Source: JAGVSV01 sp040766135 (lineage in GTDB: Bacteria > Bacillota > Clostridia > Christensenellales > Aristaeellaceae). Taken from it: DNA of 64,000 nucleotides. The DNA lies in the NCBI GenBank assembly GCA_040766135.1, contig JAXGRA010000006.1:62001-126000 (forward strand), in the 5' to 3' direction. The notes under the pieces are model-generated. The model had not been told where the DNA came from. It made no database searches and saw only the letters and a program-made list of their open reading frames with translations. The position numbers and the translations under genes are program-made. The first letter of the stretch is position 1. Every line of letters begins with the position of its first letter. Of this stretch, positions 1 through 8,467 are shown in pieces.

Positions 1-705
1 ATCGGGGAACAGCACCAGCAGGTCGGTCTGGTACAGCGGGCGGGGGGACAGCTTGATGATGGCCTTGGTGACGATGCCCAGCGTGCCTTCCGAACCCACA
101 ATCAGCTTTTTTAAGTCATAGCCAGTGACGTCCTTTACGTTCTTCCCGCCCAGCATGACCACATCGCCCAGCGGGGTGACCAGTTCCATACCCATGATGT
201 ACTGCCCCGTCACGCCGTACTTGACGGCCTTGCCGCCGCCGGCATTCTCGGCAATATTGCCGCCCACAAAGCAGGATTCCAAGCTCATGGGATATCCGGC
301 AAAGAACAGGCCATGATCGGCCACCAGGTCGTTGATGTCATTGGTGACAAGGCCGGGCTCTACCACGATCATCATGTTGGCGTAGTCGATTTCCAATACC
401 TTGTTCATCTTTTCCAATGACAGGAGAATACCGCCATATACCGGGATAGCGCCGCCGGACAGGCCGGAGCCTGCGCCACGCGGCGTAATGGGAATGAGGT
501 GCCGGTTAGCCAATTTAACCAGATCCGCCACCTGCGCGGTTTCGGTGGGGGTTACCACCACGCCGGGCATCACGCCATATTGATCGGCTGGGGTCTCATC
601 ATGGGCATAGGGTGCCATGGCGTCCGGCTCTACGATTACATTACGAGAGCCTACAATGGCTGTGATTTCGGCCAGGATATCCGGGGTCATGCTGTTGTAT
701 GTCAT
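1..705 (-). CDS. FAD-binding oxidase, GlcD/lactate dehydrogenase type (partial)
   Basis: This is the N-terminal 235 codons of a flavoprotein 2-hydroxyacid dehydrogenase; the rest lies beyond the left edge. The FAD-binding (PCMH-type) domain is clear, with PRGAGSGLSGGAIP and, further on, a GGNIAENAGG segment and VGSEGTLGIVTKA. Such enzymes oxidise D-lactate or glycolate at FAD. The ATG at 705 overlaps the stop of the upstream etfA in an ATGA junction, so translation is coupled. Placement after etfB and etfA matches the lctBCD arrangement of Etf-linked lactate dehydrogenase in Acetobacterium, which suggests electrons pass to the Etf. The substrate is inferred, not seen. Confidence 0.88.
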   Translation of the reverse strand, partial: MTYNSMTPDILAEITAIVGSRNVIVEPDAMAPYAHDETPADQYGVMPGVVVTPTETAQVADLVKLANRHLIPITPRGAGSGLSGGAIPVYGGILLSLEKMNKVLEIDYANMMIVVEPGLVTNDINDLVADHGLFFAGYPMSLESCFVGGNIAENAGGGKAVKYGVTGQYIMGMELVTPLGDVVMLGGKNVKDVTGYDLKKLIVGSEGTLGIVTKAIIKLSPRPLYQTDLLVLFPD

Positions 706-1700
706 GGTTGCACCTCCGCTGCCAGCCGTTGGTTCAGCCGCGGCAGCACGTCAAACAGGTCGGCCACGATGCCAAAGTCCGCCACTTGGAAAATGGTGGC
801 ATCCTCATTGCTGTTGATGGCCACAATGGTATCGGCAGTTTTCATGCCCGCTAAATGCTGGATGGCACCGGACACGCCCACTGCGATGTACAGTTTGGGC
901 GTGACGGTCTTGCCGGATAGCCCTACCTGCTGTGGATAGGTAGCCCAGCCGCGGTCTACCGCGTCGCGCGAGGCCCCAACCATGCCGTTCAAGTGCCCGG
1001 CCAGTTCATAAAGCTGTGCAAAGTTCTCGGCTTTTTTCATGCCGCGTCCGCCTGCGACCACCACATCAGCTTCCTGAATGTTGTCGCCGCCCTGCGTATT
1101 CTCGCGCGTGGCCAGGTGCCGCACGCGGGTATCCAGCCAAGCCTGATCAAAGTCTACGGTTTCTATTATGCCGGTGCGCGTCTCATCCCTGTCCAGCGGC
1201 CGCGTGGATTTGGGGCGTACGGTGGCCATCTGCGGCCGATGGTTGGGTGATTTAATCGTGGCCAGGATGTTGCCGCCAATGGCCGGGCGCGTCTGCAGCA
1301 GATCATGCGTTTCCGGGTCAATGGCAAGCCCCGTGCAGTCCGCCGTCAGCCCGGCGTGCAAGCGCATTGCGGCATGCGGCATCAGCGTGCGGCCGTTATA
1401 GGTAGCCGCTGCCAGCACGATGTCGGGCTGGCGCTGCCGGATGAAATCACACAAAATATTCGAATATGTCTCCACGATAAAACTGTCCAGCCGTTCGTCC
1501 TGTACAGTCAGTACACGGTCTGCGCCGCGTGCGATGAGTTCCTGTAGTTCGCTGTGCGGCACGGCGCTGCCGATAAGCACCGATACCAGTTCCTGTCCCA
1601 AATCGTCGGCCAGTTGACGGCCACGCGCCAATAATTCAAAGGATACCGCGCGCAGCTTGCCCTGATGCGCCTCCGCAATGGTCCATACGCCTTTGTGCAT
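702..1700 (-). CDS. etfA: Electron transfer flavoprotein alpha subunit
   Basis: A 332-residue Etf alpha subunit, which with EtfB forms a soluble FAD-containing electron carrier. The C-terminal FAD domain is recognisable by VVVAGGRGMKKAENF and the GVSGAIQHLAGM segment, followed by an IVAINSNEDATIF stretch. There is no N-terminal ferredoxin-like extension. Two ATGs compete: the one at 1706 directly abuts the AAGGAG motif, whereas the one at 1700 sits six bases away and is preferred. It lies 10 bases after etfB and overlaps the downstream oxidase by four bases, so the three genes form one operon. Confidence 0.93.
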   Translation of the reverse strand: MHKGVWTIAEAHQGKLRAVSFELLARGRQLADDLGQELVSVLIGSAVPHSELQELIARGADRVLTVQDERLDSFIVETYSNILCDFIRQRQPDIVLAAATYNGRTLMPHAAMRLHAGLTADCTGLAIDPETHDLLQTRPAIGGNILATIKSPNHRPQMATVRPKSTRPLDRDETRTGIIETVDFDQAWLDTRVRHLATRENTQGGDNIQEADVVVAGGRGMKKAENFAQLYELAGHLNGMVGASRDAVDRGWATYPQQVGLSGKTVTPKLYIAVGVSGAIQHLAGMKTADTIVAINSNEDATIFQVADFGIVADLFDVLPRLNQRLAAEVQP

Positions 1701-1710
1701 GTTCATCTCC

Positions 1711-2514
1711 TTATACCAAATCCTTATCCTTGAGGAAGGCTACCAGTTTGTCCACTGCATCCTCCAACGCTTGCTCATCGGCGGGTTTTAGCAGCACACC
1801 GCCTCTGGTTACTTTGGGCGTTTCGATTTTCGTGACGCGCGTAGGTGAGCCCTTCAAGCCGATTTTATCTTTTTCCACGCTTAAGTTGTCGGCACTATAT
1901 ACTTTGATATCGGCTTTGCGTGCCCGCTGCTTGCCGCGCAGCGTGGGCAGCCGGGGGAAGCTTACTTCCTTGACCACGGTCAGCAGCGCGGGCAGCGGCA
2001 GCGCCAATTGCTCATAGCCGTATTCTGTCATGCGCCATACCTTCATCTGCCGGGCAGTGGGATCAACTTCCTCTATCTGGCTGACATAGGTGGCCAGCGG
2101 CACATCCAGCGCGGCTGCGATGTTGGGGCCCACCTGTCCGGTGTCGCCATCGGTGGCGCGTTCTCCGCACAGGATGAGGTCGCAATCGCCTATTTCACGG
2201 ATGACCTGGGCCAGCACGTAGGCAGTGCTCCAGGTATCTGCCCCTGCAAACGCGCGGTCAGACACCAGCACCGCTTCATCGCAGCCCATGGCCAACGCTT
2301 CGCGCAGCGCCTTGTCGGCGCTCATAGGCCCCATGGATAATACGATCACGGTGCCGCCGTGCTGTTCTTTCAGGATGTTGGCGGCCTCTATGGCATACAG
2401 ATCCAGCGGGTTGATAATGCTCTCCACCCCGTCCCGGATCATGGTACCGGTCTGCGGGTCCATCTTGACGTTGCTGGTCTCCGGCACCTGTTTGATAGGA
2501 ACAATGATGCGCAT
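1711..2514 (-). CDS. etfB: Electron transfer flavoprotein beta subunit
   Basis: A 267-residue Etf beta subunit starting MRIIVPIKQVPETSNVKMD, the usual N-terminus of the family. The AMP/FAD-binding region is represented by CGERATDGDTGQVGP near the middle. The start at 2514 follows a GGGAGG ribosome binding site; a longer in-frame reading to 2559 has no such site and adds residues foreign to the family. It is the first gene of the etfB-etfA-FAD oxidase operon. Whether the Etf bifurcates electrons to ferredoxin, as in Acetobacterium LctBC, cannot be decided from these motifs alone. Confidence 0.93.
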   Translation of the reverse strand: MRIIVPIKQVPETSNVKMDPQTGTMIRDGVESIINPLDLYAIEAANILKEQHGGTVIVLSMGPMSADKALREALAMGCDEAVLVSDRAFAGADTWSTAYVLAQVIREIGDCDLILCGERATDGDTGQVGPNIAAALDVPLATYVSQIEEVDPTARQMKVWRMTEYGYEQLALPLPALLTVVKEVSFPRLPTLRGKQRARKADIKVYSADNLSVEKDKIGLKGSPTRVTKIETPKVTRGGVLLKPADEQALEDAVDKLVAFLKDKDLV

Positions 2515-2554
2515 GGATATCCTCCCTGTTTTGCCGATATGCCTATAATGATAC

Positions 2555-2567
2555 CACATTACATGTG
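2555..2567. promoter_or_regulatory. Inverted repeat upstream of etfB (possible operator)
   Basis: A perfect 5+3+5 dyad, CACAT-TAC-ATGTG, lies about 40 bases before the etfB start. On the minus strand it sits just upstream of a possible extended -10 (TGGTATCAT). This position suits a repressor such as a lactate-responsive GntR-family regulator, but no regulator gene is visible nearby. The dyad is seen; its function is inferred. Confidence 0.35.
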
Positions 2568-2604
2568 TTTTGGTTGCTCCTGCCGGATTTTATATATTCT
2601 ACCG

Positions 2605-2631
2605 AAATAAAAAACCCAGCATATGGCTGGG
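2605..2631 (-). terminator. Rho-independent terminator of the SH3/PG-binding gene
   Basis: On the minus strand a 6-bp stem (CCCAGC/GCTGGG) with a 5-base loop is followed by TTTTTTATTT. It lies 30 bases after the stop of the 2662-3936 gene and before the etf operon. Confidence 0.75.
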
Positions 2632-2661
2632 CGTTGTCAGATATAATGAGGTAGAGGTGTA

Positions 2662-3936
2662 TTACCAGGAGGTACGGGCAGCGCGGGCAACACAGTTTTG
2701 GTGTGCTGCATCCACGCGGTTGGTTTCGTGTGTTTTGCTGTTGAGAAAATGGATGCAGATGTGCCCCTCAAAGTTATTGCCTGGAATGGTGTCATCGCCG
2801 TGCGGCATGGTGTTCATGGAGGCCGCATACACATGGCCGTTGTACTTCACCAGGATGGGCCGGCGGGCCCAGCTGAAGCTGCCGCCGGAGGCCTCCTTCA
2901 GTTTTGCCGTATTGTCTGCGTTGATGGGCTCGGCATCCAGATGGTTGTAGCCCGACCAGCGCTTCATGGTAAATGTGATGCCGGTCATGACATCCTTCAC
3001 GGTAAAGATGGCGCCCTTGGGGATGGTGTTTTCGTTGCCAAACCAGGGCATTTGCTCGGTGGGATAGGTAAAGTTGGCGGCATTTTTGCCAAACAACTTT
3101 TTAATGACCTCATTGCCTGCTACACCGTCCACCTTCAGGCCGTGGCGTTTCTGGAATGCCTTGACGGCTTCCACTGTTTTGTTGCCATAGCTGCCGTCAA
3201 TGGGCGCGGCATAAAAACCTCGGATTTTGAGCGCTTGCTGCAGCGCGGTTACATGCTTACCGCTGGCTCCGCGCCGGGTGGTGCGCGGAACTTCAATTTG
3301 AGAAATACTGGTGATGCCCTTCATGCGGGGATCATCCTGCACAGTGGTTTCCAGCACCCGGCCAAACAGCTTGATGATGGTAGGCACATCGGCCTGTCCG
3401 GTAATGTCCAGTTTGTATTTCTTCTGATAGGCTTTCAGGGCATCGCGCGTGCCGTTGCCAAACTTGCCGTCTACCGCACCCTTATAAAAGCCTTTTATTT
3501 GCAGTGCGCGTTGTAATTTTTCTACTCCGGTGCCCGAAGCGCCGTAGCTTAGTTTGCCGGGCGGGTCACCCAGCGCACGGATGGTGGCGGTTTTGGCATA
3601 GACACTTTTGCTGACAGGCTCGCTGTCTTTTTTAAGCCCTGTCTTGACCGCCGAGGATACCGTCAGGAATTTTTTCATGATGTATCCGGAGGTGCGGCCA
3701 TAGGTGACGCGGTAGAAATCGCCGCTTTCACCGGTAATGGTTACCTTGGCTCCCTTGTTAAGACGATCGCGGTAGTCGCAGGAAGTATTGGCCTTTTCGC
3801 GCAACAGCACTTTGTCTGCGTTCACTGTGCCTTGCCCATAATCCTTGGCCATGGCTGGGACAGCGCATACGATCATGATAAACGCCAGCAGCCATGCCAC
3901 CAGTTGGCGGCGGGAAACAGCGAGCTTAGAAAACAT
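2662..3936 (-). CDS. Secreted protein with SH3b and two peptidoglycan-binding domains
   Basis: A 424-residue exported protein. Residues 1-30 are a signal peptide ending AVPAMA. An SH3b domain follows (about 33-90), then two PG_binding_1 repeats (about 130-190 and 222-283), each with the FYxGxxDGxFGxxTxxAxKxFQ pattern. The last 110 residues form a separate domain with an HGDD segment and an HICIH motif. That pattern loosely recalls L,D-transpeptidase active sites but is not the classical SHGC form, so catalytic activity is only a guess. An AAGGAGG site precedes the ATG. Expected location is the cell wall. Confidence 0.85.
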   Translation of the reverse strand: MFSKLAVSRRQLVAWLLAFIMIVCAVPAMAKDYGQGTVNADKVLLREKANTSCDYRDRLNKGAKVTITGESGDFYRVTYGRTSGYIMKKFLTVSSAVKTGLKKDSEPVSKSVYAKTATIRALGDPPGKLSYGASGTGVEKLQRALQIKGFYKGAVDGKFGNGTRDALKAYQKKYKLDITGQADVPTIIKLFGRVLETTVQDDPRMKGITSISQIEVPRTTRRGASGKHVTALQQALKIRGFYAAPIDGSYGNKTVEAVKAFQKRHGLKVDGVAGNEVIKKLFGKNAANFTYPTEQMPWFGNENTIPKGAIFTVKDVMTGITFTMKRWSGYNHLDAEPINADNTAKLKEASGGSFSWARRPILVKYNGHVYAASMNTMPHGDDTIPGNNFEGHICIHFLNSKTHETNRVDAAHQNCVARAARTSW

Positions 3937-3979
3937 GGGGCCTCCTTGTGGGTACGCGCGAGGGCGCGTGTTGGTCAGA

Positions 3980-4025
3980 TTGTTGGTGTCAACAACAATA
4001 TATTACAAAATCGTTACAAATGCAA
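3980..4025 (-). promoter_or_regulatory. Promoter with overlapping dyad before the SH3/PG-binding gene
   Basis: On the minus strand TTGCAT (4025-4020) and TATATT (4002-3997) are separated by 17 bases. Immediately downstream is a perfect dyad, TTGTTG-GTGT-CAACAA (3980-3995), covering the expected transcription start. This looks like a repressor site. The arrangement is seen; the function is inferred. Confidence 0.45.
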
Positions 4026-4099
4026 TAGGTGAATGTAACAAAAGAGAAAGAAATGTCACACAGAACATCATTACTTGCTGTACCATATGCTTAAACCTG

Positions 4100-4108
4100 T
4101 GGTAAAAT
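4100..4108 (+). promoter_or_regulatory. Extended -10 promoter candidate for the Gx transporter
   Basis: TGG-TAAAAT forms an extended -10 about 40 bases before the start at 4148. No good -35 lies at 17 bases, which extended -10 promoters can tolerate. Confidence 0.35.
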
Positions 4109-4147
4109 CGCGCAGGCACCCGAATGCAGGTGCAGGAGTGGAGAAAA

Positions 4148-4702
4148 ATGAAACGGACAGAAAGAATTGCATTATCTGCTATGTTTGTGGCAGTGATGCT
4201 GGTGCTGGGATATATTGAAAGTTTTATCCCGATAGGCGGTATGCCCGGCATTAAATTGGGCCTATCCAACAGTGTGCTGCTATTATCGTTGTATTGGCTG
4301 GGCATTCCGATATCCATCCAGCTGATGTTGCTCAAAGTAGTGCTCAGCGGTTTTACCTTTAGCGGTGTTAACGCCATGATGTATGCGCTGGCGGGCGGCA
4401 CGTTGAGCCTTGCCTTTATGATTCTGATGATTTATGGCCTGAAAGGCGTTAGCCCCATTGGCGCGGGCATGATGGGGGGCGTGATGCACAACGTGGGGCA
4501 GGTGGCGTTGGCTATGATTGTGTTAAACACCACCAGCCTGCTGGCCTACATGGCGATTTTGATGGTCGTGGGCGCTGTGATGGGCGCGGTGACGGGCACC
4601 GTGGCCAAACTGTTGATGCATCACCTGCCGCCCGTGGGTGCCAGGGCCAAGGATACTAAGAACCCGGAAGGTTCTGCCCCAAACGGGTCTTCAACACCTT
4701 GA
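4148..4702 (+). CDS. Gx transporter family protein (ECF S-component-like; old name heptaprenyl diphosphate synthase component I)
   Basis: A 184-residue integral membrane protein with about five hydrophobic segments. It matches the family annotated as heptaprenyl diphosphate synthase component I, now considered ECF-type transporters; typical features are the IPIGGMPGIKLGLSN opening and the GGVMHNVGQ motif. The start at 4148 follows GGAGTGGAGAAAA; an upstream in-frame ATG at 4124 lacks a ribosome binding site. The substrate is unknown. The 3' end overlaps the convergent queT gene by 47 bases, so both C-termini share DNA on opposite strands. Confidence 0.82.
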   Translation: MKRTERIALSAMFVAVMLVLGYIESFIPIGGMPGIKLGLSNSVLLLSLYWLGIPISIQLMLLKVVLSGFTFSGVNAMMYALAGGTLSLAFMILMIYGLKGVSPIGAGMMGGVMHNVGQVALAMIVLNTTSLLAYMAILMVVGAVMGAVTGTVAKLLMHHLPPVGARAKDTKNPEGSAPNGSSTP

Positions 4703-5156
4703 TAAGCGGCACGCCCAACACATAGCACACGCCTGCTTCGCCCAGCGATACGGTAAGAATGGTCATAAACAAGGGCAGCTGATACAGCAGGGACAACATC
4801 AAGCCAATGACCAGCCCGTTTACAACCACCGGCATCAGCGCGGCTAAATAGATGTTTTTACGCAGCCGATGGGTCAACACGGCTGCTATCAGTGTGGCCA
4901 GGCTGCCAAATACTACATCCTGCCAGGGCTGACCAAACAGCAAATTGCTAAAAAAGCACCCGACAAACAGCCCCGGCACGCTGACCGGCCAAAGTACGGG
5001 CAGCAATGTAAGGGCTTCGGAGATACGGAACTGCACCTCACCAAAGCTGATAGGTGCAAACATCGCGGTTAACACGATATACAGCGCGGCGATTACGCCG
5101 CCTTGTGCTACAGCGCGCACCCCCAGGGTGCGCGCCGTGTGCTTATAAGGAAACAT
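4656..5156 (-). CDS. queT: QueT-family queuosine precursor transporter
   Basis: A 166-residue membrane protein of the QueT family, the substrate-specific S component of an ECF transporter for preQ1-like queuosine precursors. Diagnostic stretches are APISFGEVQFRISEAL and GCFFSNLLFG near residues 35-75. It begins three bases after the glycogen phosphorylase stop without a clear Shine-Dalgarno, so it is probably translated by coupling. No preQ1 riboswitch is seen, since the gene is internal to the glgP transcript. The end overlaps the convergent Gx gene. Confidence 0.85.
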   Translation of the reverse strand: MFPYKHTARTLGVRAVAQGGVIAALYIVLTAMFAPISFGEVQFRISEALTLLPVLWPVSVPGLFVGCFFSNLLFGQPWQDVVFGSLATLIAAVLTHRLRKNIYLAALMPVVVNGLVIGLMLSLLYQLPLFMTILTVSLGEAGVCYVLGVPLIKVLKTRLGQNLPGS

Positions 5157-5159
5157 TGC

Positions 5160-7601
5160 TTATTTTAGGTGCCAGATTCTATCGTTATATTCCTGGATGG
5201 AGCGGTCGGACGAGAACACGCCCGAGCAGGCAGTGTTGGTGACAGCCATGCGCAGCCACTTGTCACGGTCCTTGTAATCCTGCTCCAGCCTGCGGTGTGC
5301 CATGGAATAGCTGCCGAAATCTTTAAGCACAAAGTAAGAGTCCGCCAACCCGCCGCCGGAACCGAACAGCAGGTCATGGTACAAACCCTGCAGCACGGCC
5401 GGATTGTCCGGGAACAGCGTGCCGTCAATGATCTGCGTCATGGCACGGCGAATTTCCGCGTTGTTTTCAAAAACTGTTACCGGCGTATAGTTGCCCTCTT
5501 TATACAGGTTGGCGACGGTGTCGGCGCGCATGCCGAAGATATAGATATTATCCGCCCCCACCTGCTCATAGATTTCCACGTTGGCTCCGTCCATGGTGCC
5601 CAGCGTTACTGCGCCGTTCATCATCAGCTTCATGTTGCCGGTGCCGCTGGCTTCCTTGCCGGCGGTGGAAATCTGCTCCGACACATCCGCGGCGGGAATC
5701 AGCGCTTCGGCTGCCGAAACATTGTAGTTTTCGATGAACAGCACGCGCAGCATCTTGCGCGCACGCGGGCTGCGCTCAATCAGGCGGCTGACGGCCAGAA
5801 TAAAGCGGATGATCATCTTGGCCTTGACATAGCCGGGGCTGGCCTTGGCGCCGAAGATGAACACGCGCGGCGTCATTACGAAATTGGGGTCATCCATGAT
5901 GCGGTTGTACAGCACCAGCACGTGCAAAATGTTGAGCATCTGGCGCTTGTACTCATGCAGGCGCTTCACCTGCACGTCAAAGATAGCGTCTGGGTCAACG
6001 GTCATCTGCTGGCGCTTATCAAGGAAGGCATTAAACACATGCTTGTTGTGCTGCTTGATGTCGGCAAACGCTTTACGGAACGCGGCATCATCGCGGTAGG
6101 GCAGCAGTTCGCGTAGCAGCTGCGGCTCGGTCTTCCATTTTTCGCCGATGGTGTCGGTAATCAGCTCCGTCAGGCGTGGGTTGCACGCCAACAGCCAGCG
6201 CCGATGCGCAATGCCGTTGGTGATGTAGGTGAGTTTGTCGGGCATGGCAATGTCAAAGTCGCGGAAGGTTTCGCGCTTCAGAATATCGCCGTGCAGCTTG
6301 CTCACGCCGTTGACGGAGTAGGACATGGCCACACACAAATTGGCCATGTGCACCTGCTCATAGGCCAGGATGGACATATTGGCAATGCGCGTCCACTCGC
6401 CGGGGAAACGGTTCCACAGACGTTCGCCCAAGCGGCGGTTTAACTCTTCCAGGATCATGTAGATGCGCGGCAACTGACGCTTGACCAGCTCCTGCGGCCA
6501 GCGCTCCATCGCTTCCTGCATGACGGTGTGATTGGTGTACGCCACACAGCGCGAGGTGATGGCCTGTGCTTCTTCCCAGCCCAAGCCTTCCTCGTCCATC
6601 AGGATACGCATCAGTTCCGGGATAACAAAGCCGGGATGCGTATCGTTGATGTGGAAGACGGCCTTGTCGGGCAGCTTGGACCAGTCATTGCCAAAGCGAT
6701 TCTTAAAGTCCCTGATCGCATACTGCAGCGTGGCGCTGACCAGGAAATACGCCTGCGCCAGGCGCAAAGTCTTGCCCTCGTAGTGATTGTCGTTGGGGTA
6801 CAGCACCTTGGAGATGATATTGGCCAGGTCGCGCTCCTTGGTGGCGCTCAGGTAATCGCCGCCGCTGAAAGCGTTTAAGTCCAAACTGGTTTTGGAGCGT
6901 GCCCGCCACATGCGCAATGTGTTGACGGTATCGTTGTGATATCCCACCATGGGCATGTCATAAGGCACAGCTTCCACAGTGCGGTAGTCTACCAGATCAT
7001 AGTACACATGGCCGTTTACCTTGCGCTGTTCTACCCGGCCTTCAAAGCGCACTTCGAAGGTATCATCGGTGTGCGGCACTTCCCATACGTTGCCATGTTC
7101 CAGCCAATCATCGGGCAGTTCCACTTGCTGGCCGCCCGTCAGTTTCTGCTTAAACAGGCCAAACTCATACCGCAGGGTGCATCCCATGGCAGGCAGGCCC
7201 AACGTGGCCAGGCTGTCCATGAAGCAGGCGGCCAGACGCCCCAGACCGCCGTTGCCCAGGCCGGGCTCCGGCTCGCGCGGCTCAATGTCTTCCCAGCTGA
7301 GCTCCAGCTCGGTCAGGGCCTTGGTGTATACATCCACTGCTCCTAAGTTGAGCACATTGTTGAACAAACTATGCCCCAGCAGGATTTCAATGGTCAGGTA
7401 ATACAGGCGTTTTCCCTCGTGGGTCTTATCATCTTCCCGAGCTTGCGTCCACTTGGTCATGATGTGGTCACGCACGGTGGAGGCCACGGCAAAGTAAATC
7501 TGCTGCGGGGTGGCTTCTTCCAATGTACGGCCATTGTAGCGCTGCAGCTTGCCCCGGATGGATTGTTTAATGAACTCCTTGTTAAACTTTGATGCTGTCA
7601 T
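5160..7601 (-). CDS. glgP: Glycogen/maltodextrin phosphorylase
   Basis: An 813-residue alpha-glucan phosphorylase (GT35), which releases glucose 1-phosphate from glycogen or maltodextrin in the cytoplasm. The pyridoxal-phosphate site EASGTGNMKLMMNGA is present with the lysine near residue 658, and EPEPGLGNGGLGRLAACF marks the N-terminal half. The length agrees with bacterial members. The start at 7601 is chosen because AAGGAGC precedes it; a reading to 7652 has no such site. It is co-transcribed with queT, an odd pairing. No other glycogen genes are in the window. Confidence 0.95.
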   Translation of the reverse strand: MTASKFNKEFIKQSIRGKLQRYNGRTLEEATPQQIYFAVASTVRDHIMTKWTQAREDDKTHEGKRLYYLTIEILLGHSLFNNVLNLGAVDVYTKALTELELSWEDIEPREPEPGLGNGGLGRLAACFMDSLATLGLPAMGCTLRYEFGLFKQKLTGGQQVELPDDWLEHGNVWEVPHTDDTFEVRFEGRVEQRKVNGHVYYDLVDYRTVEAVPYDMPMVGYHNDTVNTLRMWRARSKTSLDLNAFSGGDYLSATKERDLANIISKVLYPNDNHYEGKTLRLAQAYFLVSATLQYAIRDFKNRFGNDWSKLPDKAVFHINDTHPGFVIPELMRILMDEEGLGWEEAQAITSRCVAYTNHTVMQEAMERWPQELVKRQLPRIYMILEELNRRLGERLWNRFPGEWTRIANMSILAYEQVHMANLCVAMSYSVNGVSKLHGDILKRETFRDFDIAMPDKLTYITNGIAHRRWLLACNPRLTELITDTIGEKWKTEPQLLRELLPYRDDAAFRKAFADIKQHNKHVFNAFLDKRQQMTVDPDAIFDVQVKRLHEYKRQMLNILHVLVLYNRIMDDPNFVMTPRVFIFGAKASPGYVKAKMIIRFILAVSRLIERSPRARKMLRVLFIENYNVSAAEALIPAADVSEQISTAGKEASGTGNMKLMMNGAVTLGTMDGANVEIYEQVGADNIYIFGMRADTVANLYKEGNYTPVTVFENNAEIRRAMTQIIDGTLFPDNPAVLQGLYHDLLFGSGGGLADSYFVLKDFGSYSMAHRRLEQDYKDRDKWLRMAVTNTACSGVFSSDRSIQEYNDRIWHLK

Positions 7602-7642
7602 GTCGTGCTCCTTATCAAAATAGAGGGTTAGCCCTCGCAGAG

Positions 7643-7671
7643 AGTATATCATATGCCCAAAACCTCGGCAA
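7643..7671 (-). promoter_or_regulatory. Sigma-A promoter of glgP
   Basis: On the minus strand TTGCCG (7671-7666) and TATACT (7648-7643) are exactly 17 bases apart. A small dyad, GAGGG-TTAG-CCCTC (7623-7636), follows in the leader near the expected start site. Confidence 0.6.
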
Positions 7672-7708
7672 TGTGCGCAAGTGCGGCATGATCAAATCCA
7701 TGTATCCG

Positions 7709-7735
7709 TTGACAATTTTTGTCGGTTCATATTAA
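7709..7735 (+). promoter_or_regulatory. Weak promoter candidate for the corrinoid adenosyltransferase
   Basis: A perfect TTGACA (7709-7714) is followed by TATTAA (7730-7735) at a short 15-base spacing. No cobalamin riboswitch pattern was recognised in the 150 bases before the gene. Confidence 0.3.
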
Positions 7736-7805
7736 CTTACAGTAAAATGTTATGGGTTGTGCAGCTTATCAAGGCAAATGACCGTTTAGAGGGTGGAGAA
7801 CTATC

Positions 7806-8321
7806 ATGGAAAAGGGATTCATTCAACTATATACAGGGAACGGGAAGGGGAAGACTAGCGCGGCCTTTGGCATGGCCCTGCGTGCAGCCATGACAGATAA
7901 GAAGGTGTATATTGGCCAATTCGTTAAAAGCATGAAGTATTCAGAAACGAGGATTGAGGAGTTTCTGGACAATATCACCATCCATCAGTTCGGCCGCGGA
8001 TGTTATTTGCTCAGGGATGTTGAAGAAGAGGATCGCCAAGCCGCGCGTGAAGGGCTGCAGGCATGCCGCCAGGCACTGAGCTCCGGTGCGTGGGATTTGG
8101 TTATCCTTGACGAAGTGACCATTGCGTTGCGATTCAACTTGTTTACAACAGGCGAATTGCTGCATATCCTAGAGGAAAAGGCAGAGCATACCGAGGTCAT
8201 TTTGACAGGGAGATCAGCGCCGCAAGAATTGATTGACCGGGCAGACCTTGTCACGGACATGGTGGAGGTAAAACACTACTATATGCAAGGGGTACTGTCC
8301 CGCCCTGGTTTTGACTGTTAG
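7806..8321 (+). CDS. cobO: Cob(I)yrinic acid a,c-diamide adenosyltransferase (CobO/BtuR type)
   Basis: A 171-residue P-loop enzyme that transfers the adenosyl group of ATP to reduced corrinoids, making adenosylcobalamin. The P-loop GNGKGKTS occupies residues 11-18, with YTGNGKGKTSAAFGMALRA typical of the family, and VILDEVTIAL is the conserved acidic segment. The length equals the CobA/BtuR core. A GGTGGAG site precedes the ATG. It stands alone between glgP (divergent) and a sugar ABC operon; no other cobalamin gene is in the window, so it may serve corrinoid salvage. Confidence 0.92.
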   Translation: MEKGFIQLYTGNGKGKTSAAFGMALRAAMTDKKVYIGQFVKSMKYSETRIEEFLDNITIHQFGRGCYLLRDVEEEDRQAAREGLQACRQALSSGAWDLVILDEVTIALRFNLFTTGELLHILEEKAEHTEVILTGRSAPQELIDRADLVTDMVEVKHYYMQGVLSRPGFDC

Positions 8322-8350
8322 TGTATAAATTTACTTTATTACATTTACTT

Positions 8351-8374
8351 ACACTGCATATTGCGCTGTAGTGT
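8351..8374. promoter_or_regulatory. Inverted repeat upstream of the first sugar ABC operon
   Basis: A near-perfect dyad, ACACTGCA-8-TGTAGTGT (7 of 8 positions paired), begins 30 bases after the adenosyltransferase stop and ends about 30 bases before the -35 of the next promoter. No T-tract follows, so it is more likely a protein-binding site than a terminator. Confidence 0.35.
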
Positions 8375-8406
8375 GTTAATTTATGCAAACTTTTACACAG
8401 TTCTGG

Positions 8407-8435
8407 TTGACAGGATAGGTTGGATTAGATAAACT
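8407..8435 (+). promoter_or_regulatory. Promoter of the first sugar ABC operon
   Basis: TTGACA (8407-8412) and TAAACT (8430-8435) are 17 bases apart, about 120 bases before the binding-protein start. Confidence 0.6.
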
Positions 8436-8450
8436 GAACGCAAGTTTAAG

Positions 8451-8467
8451 TGCGCTGATATAGCGCA
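8451..8467. promoter_or_regulatory. Perfect dyad at the transcription start (candidate operator)
   Basis: TGCGCT-GATAT-AGCGCA is a perfect 6-5-6 inverted repeat about 15 bases after the -10. A repressor bound here would block transcription. No LacI or other regulator gene lies nearby, so the binding factor is unknown. Confidence 0.45.
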
